Of a stretch of DNA of 64,000 nucleotides, positions 33,556-45,012 are shown piece by piece (position 1 is the stretch's first letter; every line of letters begins with the position of its first letter). Source of the stretch: Rutpela maculata (lineage: Eukaryota > Arthropoda > Insecta > Coleoptera > Cerambycidae); assembly GCA_936432065.2 (NCBI GenBank), contig OW386285.2, forward strand, positions 27,459,920 through 27,523,919. The letters are read 5' to 3'. The notes beneath the pieces were generated by a model, which saw nothing but the letters and a program-made list of their open reading frames with translations, made no database searches and was not told the origin of the DNA. The position numbers and the translations under genes are program-made.

Positions 33556-33609
33556 TGAAATGAAATAGACATTTCATTTCATTGAAGGAATATAGACATA
33601 TTCCTTCAA
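33556..33609. repeat. Two abutting perfect hairpins with the same AGAC loop
   Basis: TGAAATGAAAT-AGAC-ATTTCATTTCA (33556-33581) is followed with no gap by TTGAAGGAATAT-AGAC-ATATTCCTTCAA (33582-33609). The stems are 11 and 12 bp, perfect, of different sequence, yet share the loop. Confidence 0.9.
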
Positions 33610-34487
33610 TTATTAAGTATTATACAGGTAGATGATAAATAAACAAATTGTAATGTATTTTTAAATAAGGGTAATTAACATTGCTTAACTACATAATTAA
33701 CACCTAGATTTAGGTTCACGTTGCTTGTTAGAAACACCATTTGCACCTTTACGTGTTGTAAATTACGCGAACTGACTTCGGAATTCCCAGCTACATTATA
33801 TAGGTCAAATTTTACTAAACATGAGAGACAAATTTGCAGTAAGTTAATAATATTTAATATTAGTTGTCCCGCGCTTTGTGAGATTTGTTTGCAGAGTGAA
33901 AGCGAAGCGCGTGAAAGCGGAGACGCTAGACGTGATAGTTGCAGAATTTTAATTTGGCGACTACACGCTGTACAAATTTTTGTTTTAAAAATTCGTTTTC
34001 GTACTACTAGCTCTGTAAGTGTTATTTTTTGAAGTCTGTCAGTGTTATGAAAGTGTCACTTACAGCCCATAGGCAAAAAATACAAAATTTACTTTTATGC
34101 CCTAGGCCAAAAAATTAAATTTACTTTTATGCCCTAGGGCAAAAAAGTAAAGTAATAAGGAAGTTAAATAATAATGAAAGTTCTGGCACCAACGAAGCAC
34201 ACATTTTTGGCTGCCTCCTGAATGTCAATACTTTCATCATAATCCATCACATAAATAACTTGAATGGCGGAAATATTATGAAGTTATCAGTTTGACTACT
34301 TATTGACAGTAACCATAGCAGAAAACAAACACACTCCAATTAGAGTTGGCCTCAGCCCTGCGGGCTTCGGTTTGCACTATGTTCTCGACCTGTAAAATGC
34401 ATTTACAAACCTTGGTACATAAATAACTATTACATATATGTTGTATGAACTTATAATCTGACAAAGAAAATTAATTTTACTTTCACA
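33610..34487. other. No gene seen
   Basis: A 103-codon frame (33721-34032) has no motif I recognise. The segment 34066-34150 repeats CCCTAGG-AAAAAA-TTTACTTTTATG about three times. Confidence 0.3.
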
Positions 34488-35135
34488 TCCAGCGGAAGTA
34501 GCGAAAAAAAAAATTTTGAATATTTTTATTGTTCAAATAGGCATGAATGTAATGACGAGATTTTAAGTTTGAGCGAAAAAAAATTCTGTCTGTTTGTGCA
34601 CACGATTACTTTGGAACTGTTTAAGATATTGACTTGAAATTTGGTACACGTATGTATTTTAACGTGATCTGGAACTAGATTATATTTTCATCTTATTCCG
34701 TTGAAGGGTTGGAGGGTAAATGGGGGTAAATAGATAAATCAAGCAGGTAAGAGTCCATAAAATTGGTATTTAGTATACATAAGAGAAGCTATAAGGTCCC
34801 AAGAAAAATTTTGGCATTAGCCACCTCTGTTACCACCCCCACCCCATTATTAATGGAGGTGAAAAACAATTGTGATTTAGTGTGTGTACAAGAACGAAAA
34901 ACCTCAAAAAATTTTTTTTACTTCATTTACCCTCACTACCACCCCCATCACCACTCACACCTCACTACCGATGTACCGATGTGGGATATCGTTTTATGGG
35001 TTTTTGGGGTAGACGATTTCAAATATTCCATTATTAAAGTGCCATAAACAATTATTTCCACATACAAAATTTTTTCGTTGCGAGAGGATGGAAAATCTGG
35101 ATGTGGAAATAGTGATTCCTTGAGCAGCGGTTTTT
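34488..35135 (-). mobile_element. Repeat family M, copy A (full length)
   Basis: The family has an outer end AAAACCGCTGCCCAAGGAAT followed by ACTTCCACATCCAG, and an opposite end CTGGATGTGGAAGTA; its interior includes ACAGACAGAC-type tracts, (CCACCCCCACTA)-type tracts, and the phrase TTTATGGGTTTTTGGGGTAG. In this copy the CCGCTG end is at 35135. Other copies: 43410-43925, 44137-44737, 53359-53716, 54862-55556, 59874-60300, 60555-61210, 61354-61736. No protein is encoded; open frames crossing it are accidental. Confidence 0.8.
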
Positions 35136-35219
35136 ACTTTATGTCCCAATTCGTGTATTGTGTATAATGCGTTTACACCAAAAATGCCTGTATGCAATGT
35201 TGTTAATGTCGTACAGTAC

Positions 35220-35660
35220 AGATATACCAGTGCCAGCCCTTTTTTATGGTACTGGGATGTGGGGCAGACCTCTAAATGTGAAAGAAAAATTGTAGCAGAC
35301 GTTAAATTTTGCAAAAAAAAGAAACACCCCCCAAAAATATAAGTTTACGCATGGTGATTGGAGGAATCTCATGATTTACTCCCAAACATCATGAATCGGA
35401 ACTCCCATTAATTTTGGATGACACGAAAGCCTTATCATTCACGATAATTGATGGCGTACCGGAGCTTCTTACCGCATGTACTGGTTCCTCATGTAACTCA
35501 ATGAAATGACTATTAATCAGAAACTTAGTAAGTACGAACTTGAACTTACTGAGTGCGAAAATGCATACATCATCTTTGAAAAGTGGTACAAAAGCCTTGC
35601 TAGTTACGATAATGGATTGTGTACCGCAGCTTCTTACCGCATTTAGATTACTGTGGTAGG
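35220..35660 (+). repeat. Dispersed repeat X, copy 1, with internal direct repeat
   Basis: AAATGTGAAAGAAAAATTGT, TAAGTTTACGCATGGTGATT and CCAAACATCATGAATCGG match, on the other strand, 37890-38110. A direct repeat of about 42 bp containing AGCTTCTTACCGCAT is present at 35442-35484 and 35607-35649. Its coding status is discussed under 37810-38004. Confidence 0.55.
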
Positions 35661-36999
35661 TATAGGAAAGTTACGATACGAATAAATTGAAAATTTTTAA
35701 AACGGCAAAAGTAGAGAAATGCAACTTATAAAAGTAATAAATATGATATAAAGGTAGTCCCTATTGATTAAGAATAGAGGTATAGTTTTTTAGGATTTTA
35801 CTATCGTAATGGTTACTGATTTTCTTCCTTAAGGTAGCCATCTACCGTGGCTCACGCGATCTTATCCTGTCATTTGTGTTAATAAAAACTAAAAAGGTAA
35901 TAAAAAAAACTATTTTATTTATTTATTTAATCAACAATTTATAATTCAGTAAAATTACGGAAAGAGGAGGAGTGACTATATTTGATCCGGGTACGCGATC
36001 CGAGTGGGACTTCACTCCTAAAAGCCCAAAAAACATCAAAATTTCTATAAAATAAATTACATACTGGAGGAGAGTTGATTTTTGTTCTTGAGAGATAAAA
36101 AAATCAATTTTCACTCCCTTAGGAAGGTGATGACTAATTTACCCCAGCTAACTCCCTAAAACTCATTTTTAGTCAAAATAAAGGAAAAAAAACTCTTTTT
36201 TAATTCTTTCGCCCTCCGAGAGTAGTTTCTAGAGATTGGAACTTTTGCTAGACCATTGTGGAAACATTCATATACATTCTCCCACCCTCTCTTATGCAAG
36301 AAAACTCACAATTGTCCAGGCAATTTTTTTCTCAAAAAACCCGCCTGAAAAGGGTGTTTTTTGGCTTTTCAGAGGTGAAGTCTCACTGGGATCGCTCCGG
36401 GACCCTGCGCAGCGTATTCTACACGAAAACTACCCTTAGATATCACCATGGGGTAATTTGACTGGACCACTATGTGACATGAAATTTGATTTTTTTTCAC
36501 GAGCTCGCCTCAGTTGTACACGTGACAGAGCTACCGACTCCATTTCCCAAAGTAGATAAGTAAATGTATTTTTTAATTGCTGATATAATTCCTCACAGTT
36601 CAAAGCATGTCTGAGTAGTATTTTATAAAAAAAAACATGGATTTTACGAGTTACGAGAGATTTTCGACTCAGTTCTTGTGTCTCCCCTATACTATACTAC
36701 CTATACTCCCCTCCCATGTTAAATTACGCAACTTTGGAGTTGGGTAGACGGTTACTTTAACAAGAAAGGTATTTTTTGTCCCTTTACCCCTGTGACATAT
36801 TAAAAACCCTACTGTAGATAGATATTGATTAAAATTACAAATTCAGGTTAAAAATTTAATGCAAAAGTTTCTTCTCTTTGGGATATTAACATGTTTATAT
36901 AAAACTAAAAAACAAAAACAAAAATGGATTGCTAAAAAATTTTAAATTCTCTTTACCTTGTTTGCCTTGAGAGGAAACTATGGTTCGATTTACTTTATA
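35661..36999. other. No gene seen
   Basis: Frames at 35923-36114 and 36236-36461 share short phrases (AGTGGGACTTCACTCC versus GAAGTCTCACTGGGATC) in inverted orientation, suggesting a decayed inverted repeat between about 35930-36110 and 36290-36440. No protein recognised. Confidence 0.35.
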
Positions 37000-37604
37000 C
37001 AGGGTGTCCATTAAAAAATGGGCCATACTCAACAGTAGGTTTCTTGGGTAAAAATAAGTCGTTTTAGCTAAACGTCATTTATTTTTTATTATAACTCTAC
37101 CACTATTTACGTGATTTGATCCAAATTTGGTATGCTAAGAACAGTCCTGTTAATAATTTAGACGAATAACGTAGAGGGCGCTGGGAACGTCTAATTATAT
37201 TTTTATTTTGGTCTTTATTTTTTTGAGGATACACTTTCTAATAAAGTATTTTTTGTTTAATGCAGTATTTAATTCTACGTAAAAAAGGTACACTTGTTTT
37301 ATATCTGTAATATGCACGGTTTTCGATAAACATGCGTTTTAATTTCTTGAGGTGCAATATACCCAATTATGTTAAATTTAAATTATTTTAATCTAGTAGG
37401 TACACGGCTAAATCTGACAGTACAATAATTTAGAATGATAGTTAAAATCAAAATAAAGAAACGAAAAGAAATTAAAAAAAAATCCTTTGACGTCCCATAA
37501 CTTTTTAAGGAAGCAACATGGTACTAAGGTATGTTTAACTCAAACGATTTATTTTTACTCAAGGAACCTGCTATTGAGGTATGGCCCATTCTTTAATGGG
37601 TGTA
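37000..37604. mobile_element. Mariner-like MITE, about 600 bp
   Basis: CAGGGTGTCCATTAAAAAAT at 37000, next to TA, pairs with ATTCTTTAATGGGTGTATA near 37588-37606; pairing continues via CAACAGTAGGTTTCTTGGGT and ACTCAAGGAACCTGCTATTG for about 80 bp. CAGGGTGTCC with a TA target is typical of Tc1/mariner-type MITEs. No coding frame. Confidence 0.7.
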
Positions 37605-37809
37605 TATTCATGTGTATCTGTGTATGCACGAGTGAATAGTTCAAACTTGCAGAAAAACTAAGCAGAAGATATCAAGCTTCAAGTCGAAGTATAGTTGGAA
37701 CCAAGAGCTTGCCCCCTTTCACTCCTTCTAGTGGGCCCTTGTACCACTTTTTAAACACAGCGAATGTATTTTTGTACTCAGTAGGTTTATACTTACCAAA
37801 TTCTGAATG

Positions 37810-38004
37810 TCATTCATAAACTTCGGCAGTCAATTCTTGACTTTTGTAATTAAAATAACCTGTCCTTAAATTTTCAAGAGTAAACTTATTGTTTCCTGAC
37901 TTTTTTTCATAAAATGCCATGACACCTCTTTGTAGCATCCAAATGAATGGGAGACGGGAATCATGATGTTCGAGAGTAAATCCAGAGATTCCTTCAATTA
38001 CCAT
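37810..38004 (-). other. Protein-like open frame within repeat X, function unknown
   Basis: A 64-codon minus-strand frame (MVIEGISGFTLEHHD..., LPFIWMLQRGVMAFYEKKSG) has balanced, protein-like composition, unlike most frames here. Its stop is followed, 15 bases later, by a consensus 5' splice donor (GTAAGTA, complement at 37794-37800). Its first 100 bp recur with substitutions and a stop at 35341-35460, so it is a repeated sequence: a transposon exon or a duplicated host exon. I recognise no domain. Confidence 0.3.
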
Positions 38005-38899
38005 GTGTAAACTTATAATTTTTCCTTTGAGAGGGGGGGGGGACTTGTTTCTTACAAAATTTGACTTCTGCTACAATTTTCTTTCACATTTAGTGGTCTG
38101 CTGCACGTCTCCGTACAAAAGGGCTGACGCACAGTATGGCAAAACGGTCAAAAGTCGCTATGAAAGTCGCGTTTTGAGCTATCAACTTTTTTTTTAATAT
38201 AGCCGAGTCAATGAAGGTTTTTACTTCTAAACCCTCAAAAACAGAACCGATTTTTATGAATGTTCTTTTTTAATGTTTGTTATATTTAGTTATTCAAAAT
38301 CAGAAACATTCCAGCTGGGGCTAATTTATAGGGGGTGAACCACCCTTTTCAGGTGGTCAAAAAAAACAAGCTGAAAGAGAATAAAATTCTGAGAAGAAAA
38401 TGCTCTACGCAACTTTTCATTCAAATTGATAGTCATTAAATTATAACGATTTAAAAATTGGGATAGTAGCTCGAGAAAGGAGGTATTTCAACACGATTTT
38501 TGTCACATAATTCGATAAGCATGACATTAAGCGAAAAGACGCTTAAAAAAAAGAGTTACTAAATTGGAGATGAATTTCGTATCTTTCTAATTTCTGTCAA
38601 AATAATGGCTTCGAAGATATGGAAATATGAAGATGTCGTCCGAACGTTTATAAGACGATGTATTTAGTTAAAATGTTAAATATCTCGAAACTATGACACT
38701 CACGTCAAAAATGCTGATGATCAAAATGAAAGACTATTAATTAGGATTTCAAATGATTTTTTGTCTGTTTCTATATCATAGAAAACGATGAAGATATGAT
38801 AGACTAGGCCTATAAGTAGGAAGAACAAGCCTGTAGTAGAATCTCTACTATAAGGGTTGAACTTCGCCTTTTATTTCCAATCCATTATACTAGTCACTC
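38005..38899. other. No gene seen; dispersed-repeat debris
   Basis: Repeat X continues to about 38170. From about 38460 to 38810 the sequence resembles, inverted and diverged, 57350-57600 (shared phrase around CGTTTATAAGACGATGTATT). No protein. Confidence 0.35.
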
Positions 38900-38956
38900 C
38901 TTTAAAATGTAAATTCAAAGGAAATAATAAAGACGTTTATTATTATTATTATTAAA
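38900..38956 (+). repeat. LINE or SINE 3' tail
   Basis: AATAAAGACGTTTATTATTA with further ATT units matches the tail of the minus-strand LINE at 22610-22633. It marks the 3' end of a heavily 5'-truncated copy; upstream sequence to about 38810 may belong to it. Confidence 0.5.
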
Positions 38957-38968
38957 TCCATCTCTATA

Positions 38969-40455
38969 AAGTGCAAGAAGCATTTCATATAACAATTGGG
39001 GAAACAACGTTCTTAGGGTATTTCGACCCCGCTGAATACGAATCTGACTGTTGCCAAAGCGAAATTTGGACCGGAAGTCCGGTATTCAAGATGGCGACCA
39101 ATACTCTGTTGCCCTATATCTCCCTTGTCCGTTGGCTTAAAATAATGATCTAAACGTCTGCTTAGGGGTTTTCTCGGATGCCAAACACATTGCAATGCTC
39201 AAAATTTACTTACCTTAAGTTTGGAGTGTGTGGGTTCCAAGATGGCCGCTGAATCTTTGTTGTGTTTACGTGCGCTCTGTGCGTCTTGTTGTATTTGGAG
39301 TGTAAAATCTATCAGATATATAGTTTTTAGTGGTTGAATGTGTACTACTGTGTGTGTGTGTGTGTTATGTGTTTTTAAATAATATTTTACACCTTCCGAA
39401 ATACAATTTGGTAACAAAATTGTGTTACTGAAGGTAGGAGAGGCGCGTGTAATAGTGGTAGGGGGGGGGAATAGTGGACGAACCTTATAAGAATTTCAAA
39501 TTTGGCTAAGAAGCTGTTTTATGGTGTAAGTCATACTTTAACCTTTCATTTATGATATACAAGCAGCGTTAAGCCGGTAAGTGAATTTGAAAAAGTAATT
39601 TGAAAAATGCTTTACATATGAATTGAAGTGTTAAGTTCGTGTCTTCGGAGTCCATAATTACGATTGCAAAAAAAATATATGTGTTGGTATTAACCGAAGG
39701 TATTTGGAAGTGACAGAAAATTCGCCGCTTTTTTCAGCCGGTGCGTCCACTACTTCCACCGGATTTTAAAATTATGTGAGAAATAGTGGACACGTAATTG
39801 CGGTAATAGTGAACACGCAGAATATTTGATGAAAATGAAGAAATTGTAGAAACGGAAATTGAATCTGGCGAAGATGAACTAGAAATAGAAGAATCAGTTG
39901 CAAAAGAACCTCTTCAACCAGAAATTTCGTGCCCAGTGCCTGAGTACAATATGCACGTGCAAGACGAATAGACTGACTTGCACCAAGATGTGACACCGCT
40001 CTCAACAATGTTTGAACTCTTTAAATGGTTGATTTCTTATCTTCCTAGCAGCCTTGCCATAATCTAAAAACACTTGAATAATTGTTTTATCTCCTTTGCA
40101 ATCTTGCAATAAACAATGTTTGAACTTTGAAATGGTCGTTTTCTTATCTTCCTTGCTTCCTTCCTTACTTCTTAACAACAAAGTTTCGGAGGCCATCTTG
40201 GGCGCCATATTGGAACCCATGCACTCCAAACTAAGGTAAGTAAATTTTGAGCATTGCAATATGTTTGGCATCCGAGAAAACCCATGAGCAGACGTTTAGA
40301 TCATTATTTTAAGCCAACGAACAAGGGAGATATAGGGCAACAGAGTTTTGATCGCCATCTTTGATACCGGACTTCCGGTCCAAATTTCGCTTTGGCAACA
40401 GGCAGATAAAAACGTTATTTTCCCAATTGTTACATGAAATGCTTCTTGCATTGTT
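38969..40455. mobile_element. Foldback element, 1.5 kb, with 0.27-kb arms
   Basis: The left arm 38969-39250 (GTGCAAGAAGCATTTCATAT ... TTCCAAGATGGCCGC) pairs with the right arm 40190-40455. The 0.94-kb interior holds a short acidic open frame and a direct repeat (TTTGAACT..AAATGGT..TTTCTTATCTTCC at about 40012 and 40110). No known transposase domain was recognised. Confidence 0.75.
39813..39971 (+). other. Short acidic open frame inside the foldback, possible transposase remnant
   Basis: A 52-codon frame reading TRRIFDENEEIVETEIES, then GEDELEIEES and PEYNMHVQDE, ends at TAG 39969-39971. The density of acidic codons and their clean ending look like real former coding sequence, as in N-terminal regions of some transposases, but this is too little to assign. 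Confidence 0.25.
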
Positions 40456-42006
40456 CTTTTTTGAAAAAGTGCCTAGTCTATGACAGAAACAATGTGCTTC
40501 CTCACATGCTTTAAATAAAAACGCCTCAATTTTGTTAATATAAGCAGTCAGTAATTAAAAATATGTATTCTCACATTCTGTTTTTCGTTAAAATATAGTA
40601 TAACCTAGACACTCAAAGTTTTTCGTCCGTTTACAGCACTTGCTTCAGAAAAAAATTTTAAACTACACGGATTTTCGAAAAAAATTTTTTTTTTCTTAGC
40701 TATCCATAAATATTAGTTTAAGCGAAAAAATGATAGATATCAAAAATAAAGCTTATAAACTGAGAATGACTTTGTTTTACTTTAATATCTACGTAGGATT
40801 AATTTAAGTTTATAGATGGCATCCGAAAGATTATAGGATGATTATTTAGTTTAAATGTTGAATATCTTAGAAACTATATAACTTCTACCAAAATTTCAAG
40901 GAAACAGTATTTTAAATGATTTTTTGTTTGTTTCTGTATCATACATAAAAAAGGAGTTATGGCCGAAGCAATGTGCGTTTTCACATTTTTTTTTTTACAA
41001 AGTGTTGCCATTTTGCGCCTAAAATTTTGTACACCCGATTTCCTCTTGGACGAAGATTTCCTTGGATTTCCTTCTGGGTGTACACCAGATTTCCTTCGTG
41101 GTTTGCCCCTCGCTATTTTGTTGCAATGGGCTCATTTAGCACTCTTTTTTTATTCGATTCTCGGAAAGATCTTAAAATTCTAAGGCCCTGTGCAAAAAAC
41201 TAGAATTTTGTGAGACCTGTAAATTGTCAAAAAAAAATTATAAACATGGACCGCGCCCGCCTTGTCGAATCTCGACCGTGACGTCTCTTGATAGGAACAA
41301 GCTAGTCGCACAGAGAAAGACTCCACAATCTCAAGCGGAATGCACGAGCTTTGATATGTTGCGCGACCGTTTCGTTTCCTATCCTCTGACGTCACGATAT
41401 TGGTCACTCCACGCTTCCAATTCCCTTTTTAGACGTCGTATATTTCGAGAACCACATATCGGATTCATCTGAAATTTTCCACTTTGCCTAATTTTAAACA
41501 AAACTTTATCCACAAGAAGTAACAACTACTAAATAAAATTCATTAAATGAGCCCATTGTCCAACAATTTTTTTTCAAAAATGCTGTTTTTTGTAAATATA
41601 TAGCATCACCTAGATGCTCAATTTTTTTGGTCCTTTTAAATTACTTGCTTTAGAAAAAAATTCCATCCTCCATATTTTAGCCGCCATTATGATTTTTTTT
41701 ATTTTGACTTCAGAAAAATCTCTTTTTTGACAATGTATTCGTAATCAGTAATCTCGATAACCCCCCCAGGCATATTTTTTTTTCGAAAACCAGACTTAAT
41801 GTATAAAAAACTTAAATTTCACAAAATTTTTCAAAAAATTTTAAATTTTGGGTTCAAAAAATTATCTGCCCCATCACTCATGTTTCTGATTTTGAATAAT
41901 TGAATATAAGAAACATTAAAAAAAATCATCAAAATCGGATCTGTTCTTGAGAGTTTCGAAGATTTAATGATTTTTCCCCTTCGTTGATTCGATTAATAGG
42001 AAATTA
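40456..42006. other. No gene seen; repeat debris
   Basis: Several poorly conserved dispersed repeats (for example TTAAATGATTTTTTGTTTGT at 40912, near 38750 and in inverted form near 57200). Frames at 40959-41472 have no recognisable motif; 41240-41420 is somewhat richer in GC. Confidence 0.3.
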
Positions 42007-42457
42007 GTCTGGAATAGTGAGTGAGTCACTGTCTCTTTGAAAGATAAAAAATTATTTATAGTTAAAAAAATTGTTTTTTTTTTGACGGTCCATATCTCAA
42101 ACACTACGATGTAATTTTGTATGAAGAGGTTTCTAAAGGTGCTGATTAAAAATGTCTTACTAGTTCTCTTCTAAAAAAATCACTAGTACTTTTCTTGTTT
42201 TTAAATCGACCCACTTTTTTCGATTTTAGGATGGAAAAAGGGGATTGATTTTCAAAAAAAAAAAGAATTTTTAGTTTTTTTCAGTAGAAAACTGGTAAGA
42301 TTCTTAATCAGAACCTTTAGAACAGAAACCCCTGTGTACAATATTACATCGTAATTGGTTCTGAGGTGGTTGAGATAGGGGCCGTCAAAAAAACAATTTT
42401 TTCAACTAAAAATAATTTTTTATCTGTCAAAGCGGCAATTACTCACTATTCTACACA
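42007..42457. repeat. Long imperfect palindrome, centre near 42235
   Basis: GGAATAGTGAGTGAGT (about 42010) pairs with ACTCACTATTCTACAC (about 42442-42457), and pairing continues through TTTGACGGTCCATATCTCAA and CGATGTAATTTTGTA. Arms of about 220 bp. Foldback element; no coding frame. Confidence 0.75.
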
Positions 42458-42974
42458 CCTTTGCAAGTATTAAAAAAAAAACGTTGGTAGCTGAACAGTT
42501 AACTTTTGACCGTTTTACCACACTGTGATGGCATGAGTATTTCTGTACTCTACGACTCCAAATTATTGCAGGCATTTTTGGCGTAAACGTATTATTCACA
42601 TTAGCCGTCGGTAGGCTCCTGGTCTATGAGCGTTAGGACGAAAGTTCCCTGGACAGGTGACGGGCGGGTATTACAGGATCAAGGATAATGCCCATCTACC
42701 CGGCATTATCGAATTAACTCTACTAGAGTAGTATGTCATTTGGACATATTGTCGGCATTATCGGTGTGCGTGTTTGCGATGGAACAGTCGATAATGGACG
42801 CATTTGTCAAATGCTAAATGCCCAGTTCAATTATTTATTAAACAAATTATCGCCATCATTAAGTATAGAAGGGGACGTGGATTGTTTGTTCATGCAGGGT
42901 TTATTGTTAATTTTATTCTTAGAATGTAGCGTGGTTTGAAGTAATCAAGTTAGGAAAACACATTATTTTTTAAA
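42458..42974. repeat. Piece of repeat X, then unassigned sequence
   Basis: AACTTTTGACCGTTTTACCA (42500) and CAGGCATTTTTGGCGTAAAC (42570) match repeat X sequence at 38150-38170 and 35160-35190 (inverted). From 42600 on I see nothing recognisable. Confidence 0.4.
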
Positions 42975-43409
42975 CAAAAGTCTTCAATTAAAATTATCAA
43001 CGAAGGGTTTGAAGAGGGCTTATTAACATTTTTGCAATTCTTAGATCTCACAAAAGTTTTTGACCATGTGTCACATAAAATACTAGTCGATAAATTAAAC
43101 TTTTGTGGCTGTAGCAACAATAGCGCAAACTTTAAATTCCTATCTAAGCAATCGTTTTCAATATGTATCTTCGCAAAATGCTAACGAACTCAAATTTCCT
43201 TCCTATAAAACACGGTGTTCTTAGGAGATTAGAGCCGACACTATTCTTGATCTATCTAAGTGAGCTACCATTGCCCTGGATGCAAACTTTGTTCTGTTTG
43301 CTAACAAGACAAGCGTAACGAAATCATTTAAATATGTTAAGGACTTACTATCTGAAATAAATTCGACACAAGATGCTGTACAAGATTGGTTCATAGCTAA
43401 TCAGTTAAC

Positions 43410-43925
43410 AAAAAACCGCTGCCCAAGGAATCCTACTTCCACATCCAAGACTCTTACAACAAAATACTATATTTGCACTCCACTATGTGGAAATAATTGT
43501 TTATGGAACTTTAATGGTATAATATTTGAATCATGTACCCCAAAACCCCATAAAATTATGTGCCATATCTGTAACAGAAGTGAATGAATGAAGTGAAAAA
43601 AATTCTTGATGACTTTGGCTCTTGTACACACACTAAATCACACTATTTTTTCACCACATTTAATAATAGGTAATGGGGATGGCTAATGCCATTTTTTTTG
43701 AGGCCTTAGCTTCTCTTATATTTACGAAATACCAATTTCATGGACACCAGAGTGATTGTGAGCACCAAAACAATACAAGACTAACAGACAGACCGACGCA
43801 GCAGACAAATTTATTTTGTTCAGACTTAAAATATTGACGTTTCCTGATATTCTAAGCCTATTTAAACAATGAAAATTTCCAAAATTTTTTTTGCGTTAAT
43901 ATACTTTAACTGAATGTCGAACTAA
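43410..43925 (+). mobile_element. Repeat family M, copy B1
   Basis: Begins AAAAAACCGCTGCCCAAGGA within the LINE reading NQLT and ends at a diverged 3' terminus (ACTTTAACTGAATGTCGAAC). The interior carries the usual CCCCAAAACCCATAAAATTA and AACAGACAGACCGACG phrases. Confidence 0.75.
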
Positions 43926-44010
43926 TACGCAGAAAATGGCAAAACAAAGATATAAAAAATCGTTGTGTGCCGTAAACTACACGATAGAAGCCTCTAATAC
44001 AAGCATTGAT

Positions 44011-44131
44011 ACTCGAAAAAAGTCACTGCGCATCCAAAATATTCGAGGAAAGCCACTGCGCATCCATAATACTCGGGGAAACTTGCTGCGCATCCATAGT
44101 AGTCGAGGAAAGCCACTGCGCATCCATACTA
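44011..44131 (+). repeat. Minisatellite, four 30-bp units
   Basis: Units repeat every 30 bp, with the conserved core CACTGCGCATCCA and a CGAGGAAAG part at 44014, 44044, 44074 and 44104. The unit length is a multiple of three, so a short open frame (43936-44136) reads a ten-residue repeat around KPLRIHNTRG; I regard this as accidental. It lies between two M copies. Confidence 0.9.
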
Positions 44132-44136
44132 CTTAA

Positions 44137-44737
44137 GGTAACTTTAACAACATAATATTTGAAATTGTCTACCCCAAAAACCTATAAAACGATATGCTAC
44201 ATCGGTAGTGGGTGTGGGGGTGGTGGTAGACGTTTGGTAGTGGGGGTGGATGAGGTAAAAAAATATTTTGAAGCTTTTGGTTCTTGTACACACACTAAAT
44301 CACATTTTTTTTTCATCCCCTTTAATAAGGGCTAATGCCAAAAATTTTTTTGAGACCTTAGCTTCTCTTTTGTATACTAAATACCAATTTTATGGACTCT
44401 TACCTGCTTGATTTACCCATTTACCCCAAATTTACTCCAATTTACCCCCCAACCCTTCGACGGAACAAAATGAAAATATAATCTAGTTCCAGATCTCGTT
44501 AAAATACATATGTGTACCAAATTTCAAGTCAATATCTTAAACAGTTCCAGAGTAAACGTGCGCACAAAAAAAAAGTTACAGACAGACCGACAGACATACA
44601 GACCGACAGACAGACAGAAATTTTTTTTTCGCTCAAACTTAAAATCTCGACGTTTCAAGACATTTTAAGCCTATCTGAACCATAAAATTAAAAAAAAATT
44701 TTTGTCGTTACTATACTTCCACTGGATGTGGAAGTAA
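44137..44737 (+). mobile_element. Repeat family M, copy B2 (5' end missing)
   Basis: Starts within the family at AACTTTAACAACATAATATT and ends with the canonical hairpin ACTTCCACTGGATGTGGAAG. Together with B1 and the minisatellite it interrupts a LINE. Confidence 0.8.
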
Positions 44738-45012
44738 AACTATGCCAAAACGGAAAACGTTGTTTTTACGCAAAAAAAATATGGCCAACAAAACGATTCA
44801 TCGCTTAGTAAGGAGATACAATTCTTGGGAGTCGTCTACCTTGATTAACAGCTAACTTGGGAAACACAAAAAAAAAAAACATAACTTACTGTTTACCATG
44901 GCCTGATACATTCTGTTATCTCTTACGCTATTCTGATTTGGGAGCACTCATCCGCTAGCAGTGCAGCCTTTGGTATCCGAAGGAAAGCCATCAGAATAAT
45001 TGTTCTCTGAAG

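Larger units (their letters stand above)
42975..45012 (+). pseudogene. Dead LINE reverse transcriptase split by repeat-family M copies
   Basis: The first piece, 42975-43409, reads KIINEGFEEGL, motif A FLDLTKVFDHVSHKIL, a decayed motif B (KHGVLRRLEPTLFLIY) and a decayed motif C (VLFANKTSV in place of a YADD-type motif), then DWFIANQLT. The second piece, 44738-45012, resumes with IQFLGVVYL and HGLIHSVISYAILIWEHSS and RRKAIRII, the thumb and C-terminal part. Between them lie two M copies and a minisatellite (43410-44737). Frameshifts and stops are frequent. The loss of the catalytic DD pair shows that this copy is old. Confidence 0.8.

Noticed and set aside
33721..34032. 103-codon frame as a host gene
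   Set aside because: No motif, no splice context and no repeat partner; insufficient evidence.
34994..35314. 106-codon minus-strand frame
   Set aside because: It runs through the end of repeat M into repeat X; no conserved protein feature.
44011..44131. CRISPR-like array
   Set aside because: The units are contiguous with no unique spacers, and the genome is eukaryotic.
43936..44136. 66-codon frame with a ten-residue repeat
   Set aside because: It is produced by the 30-bp minisatellite, whose unit length is a multiple of three; no start context or homologue.
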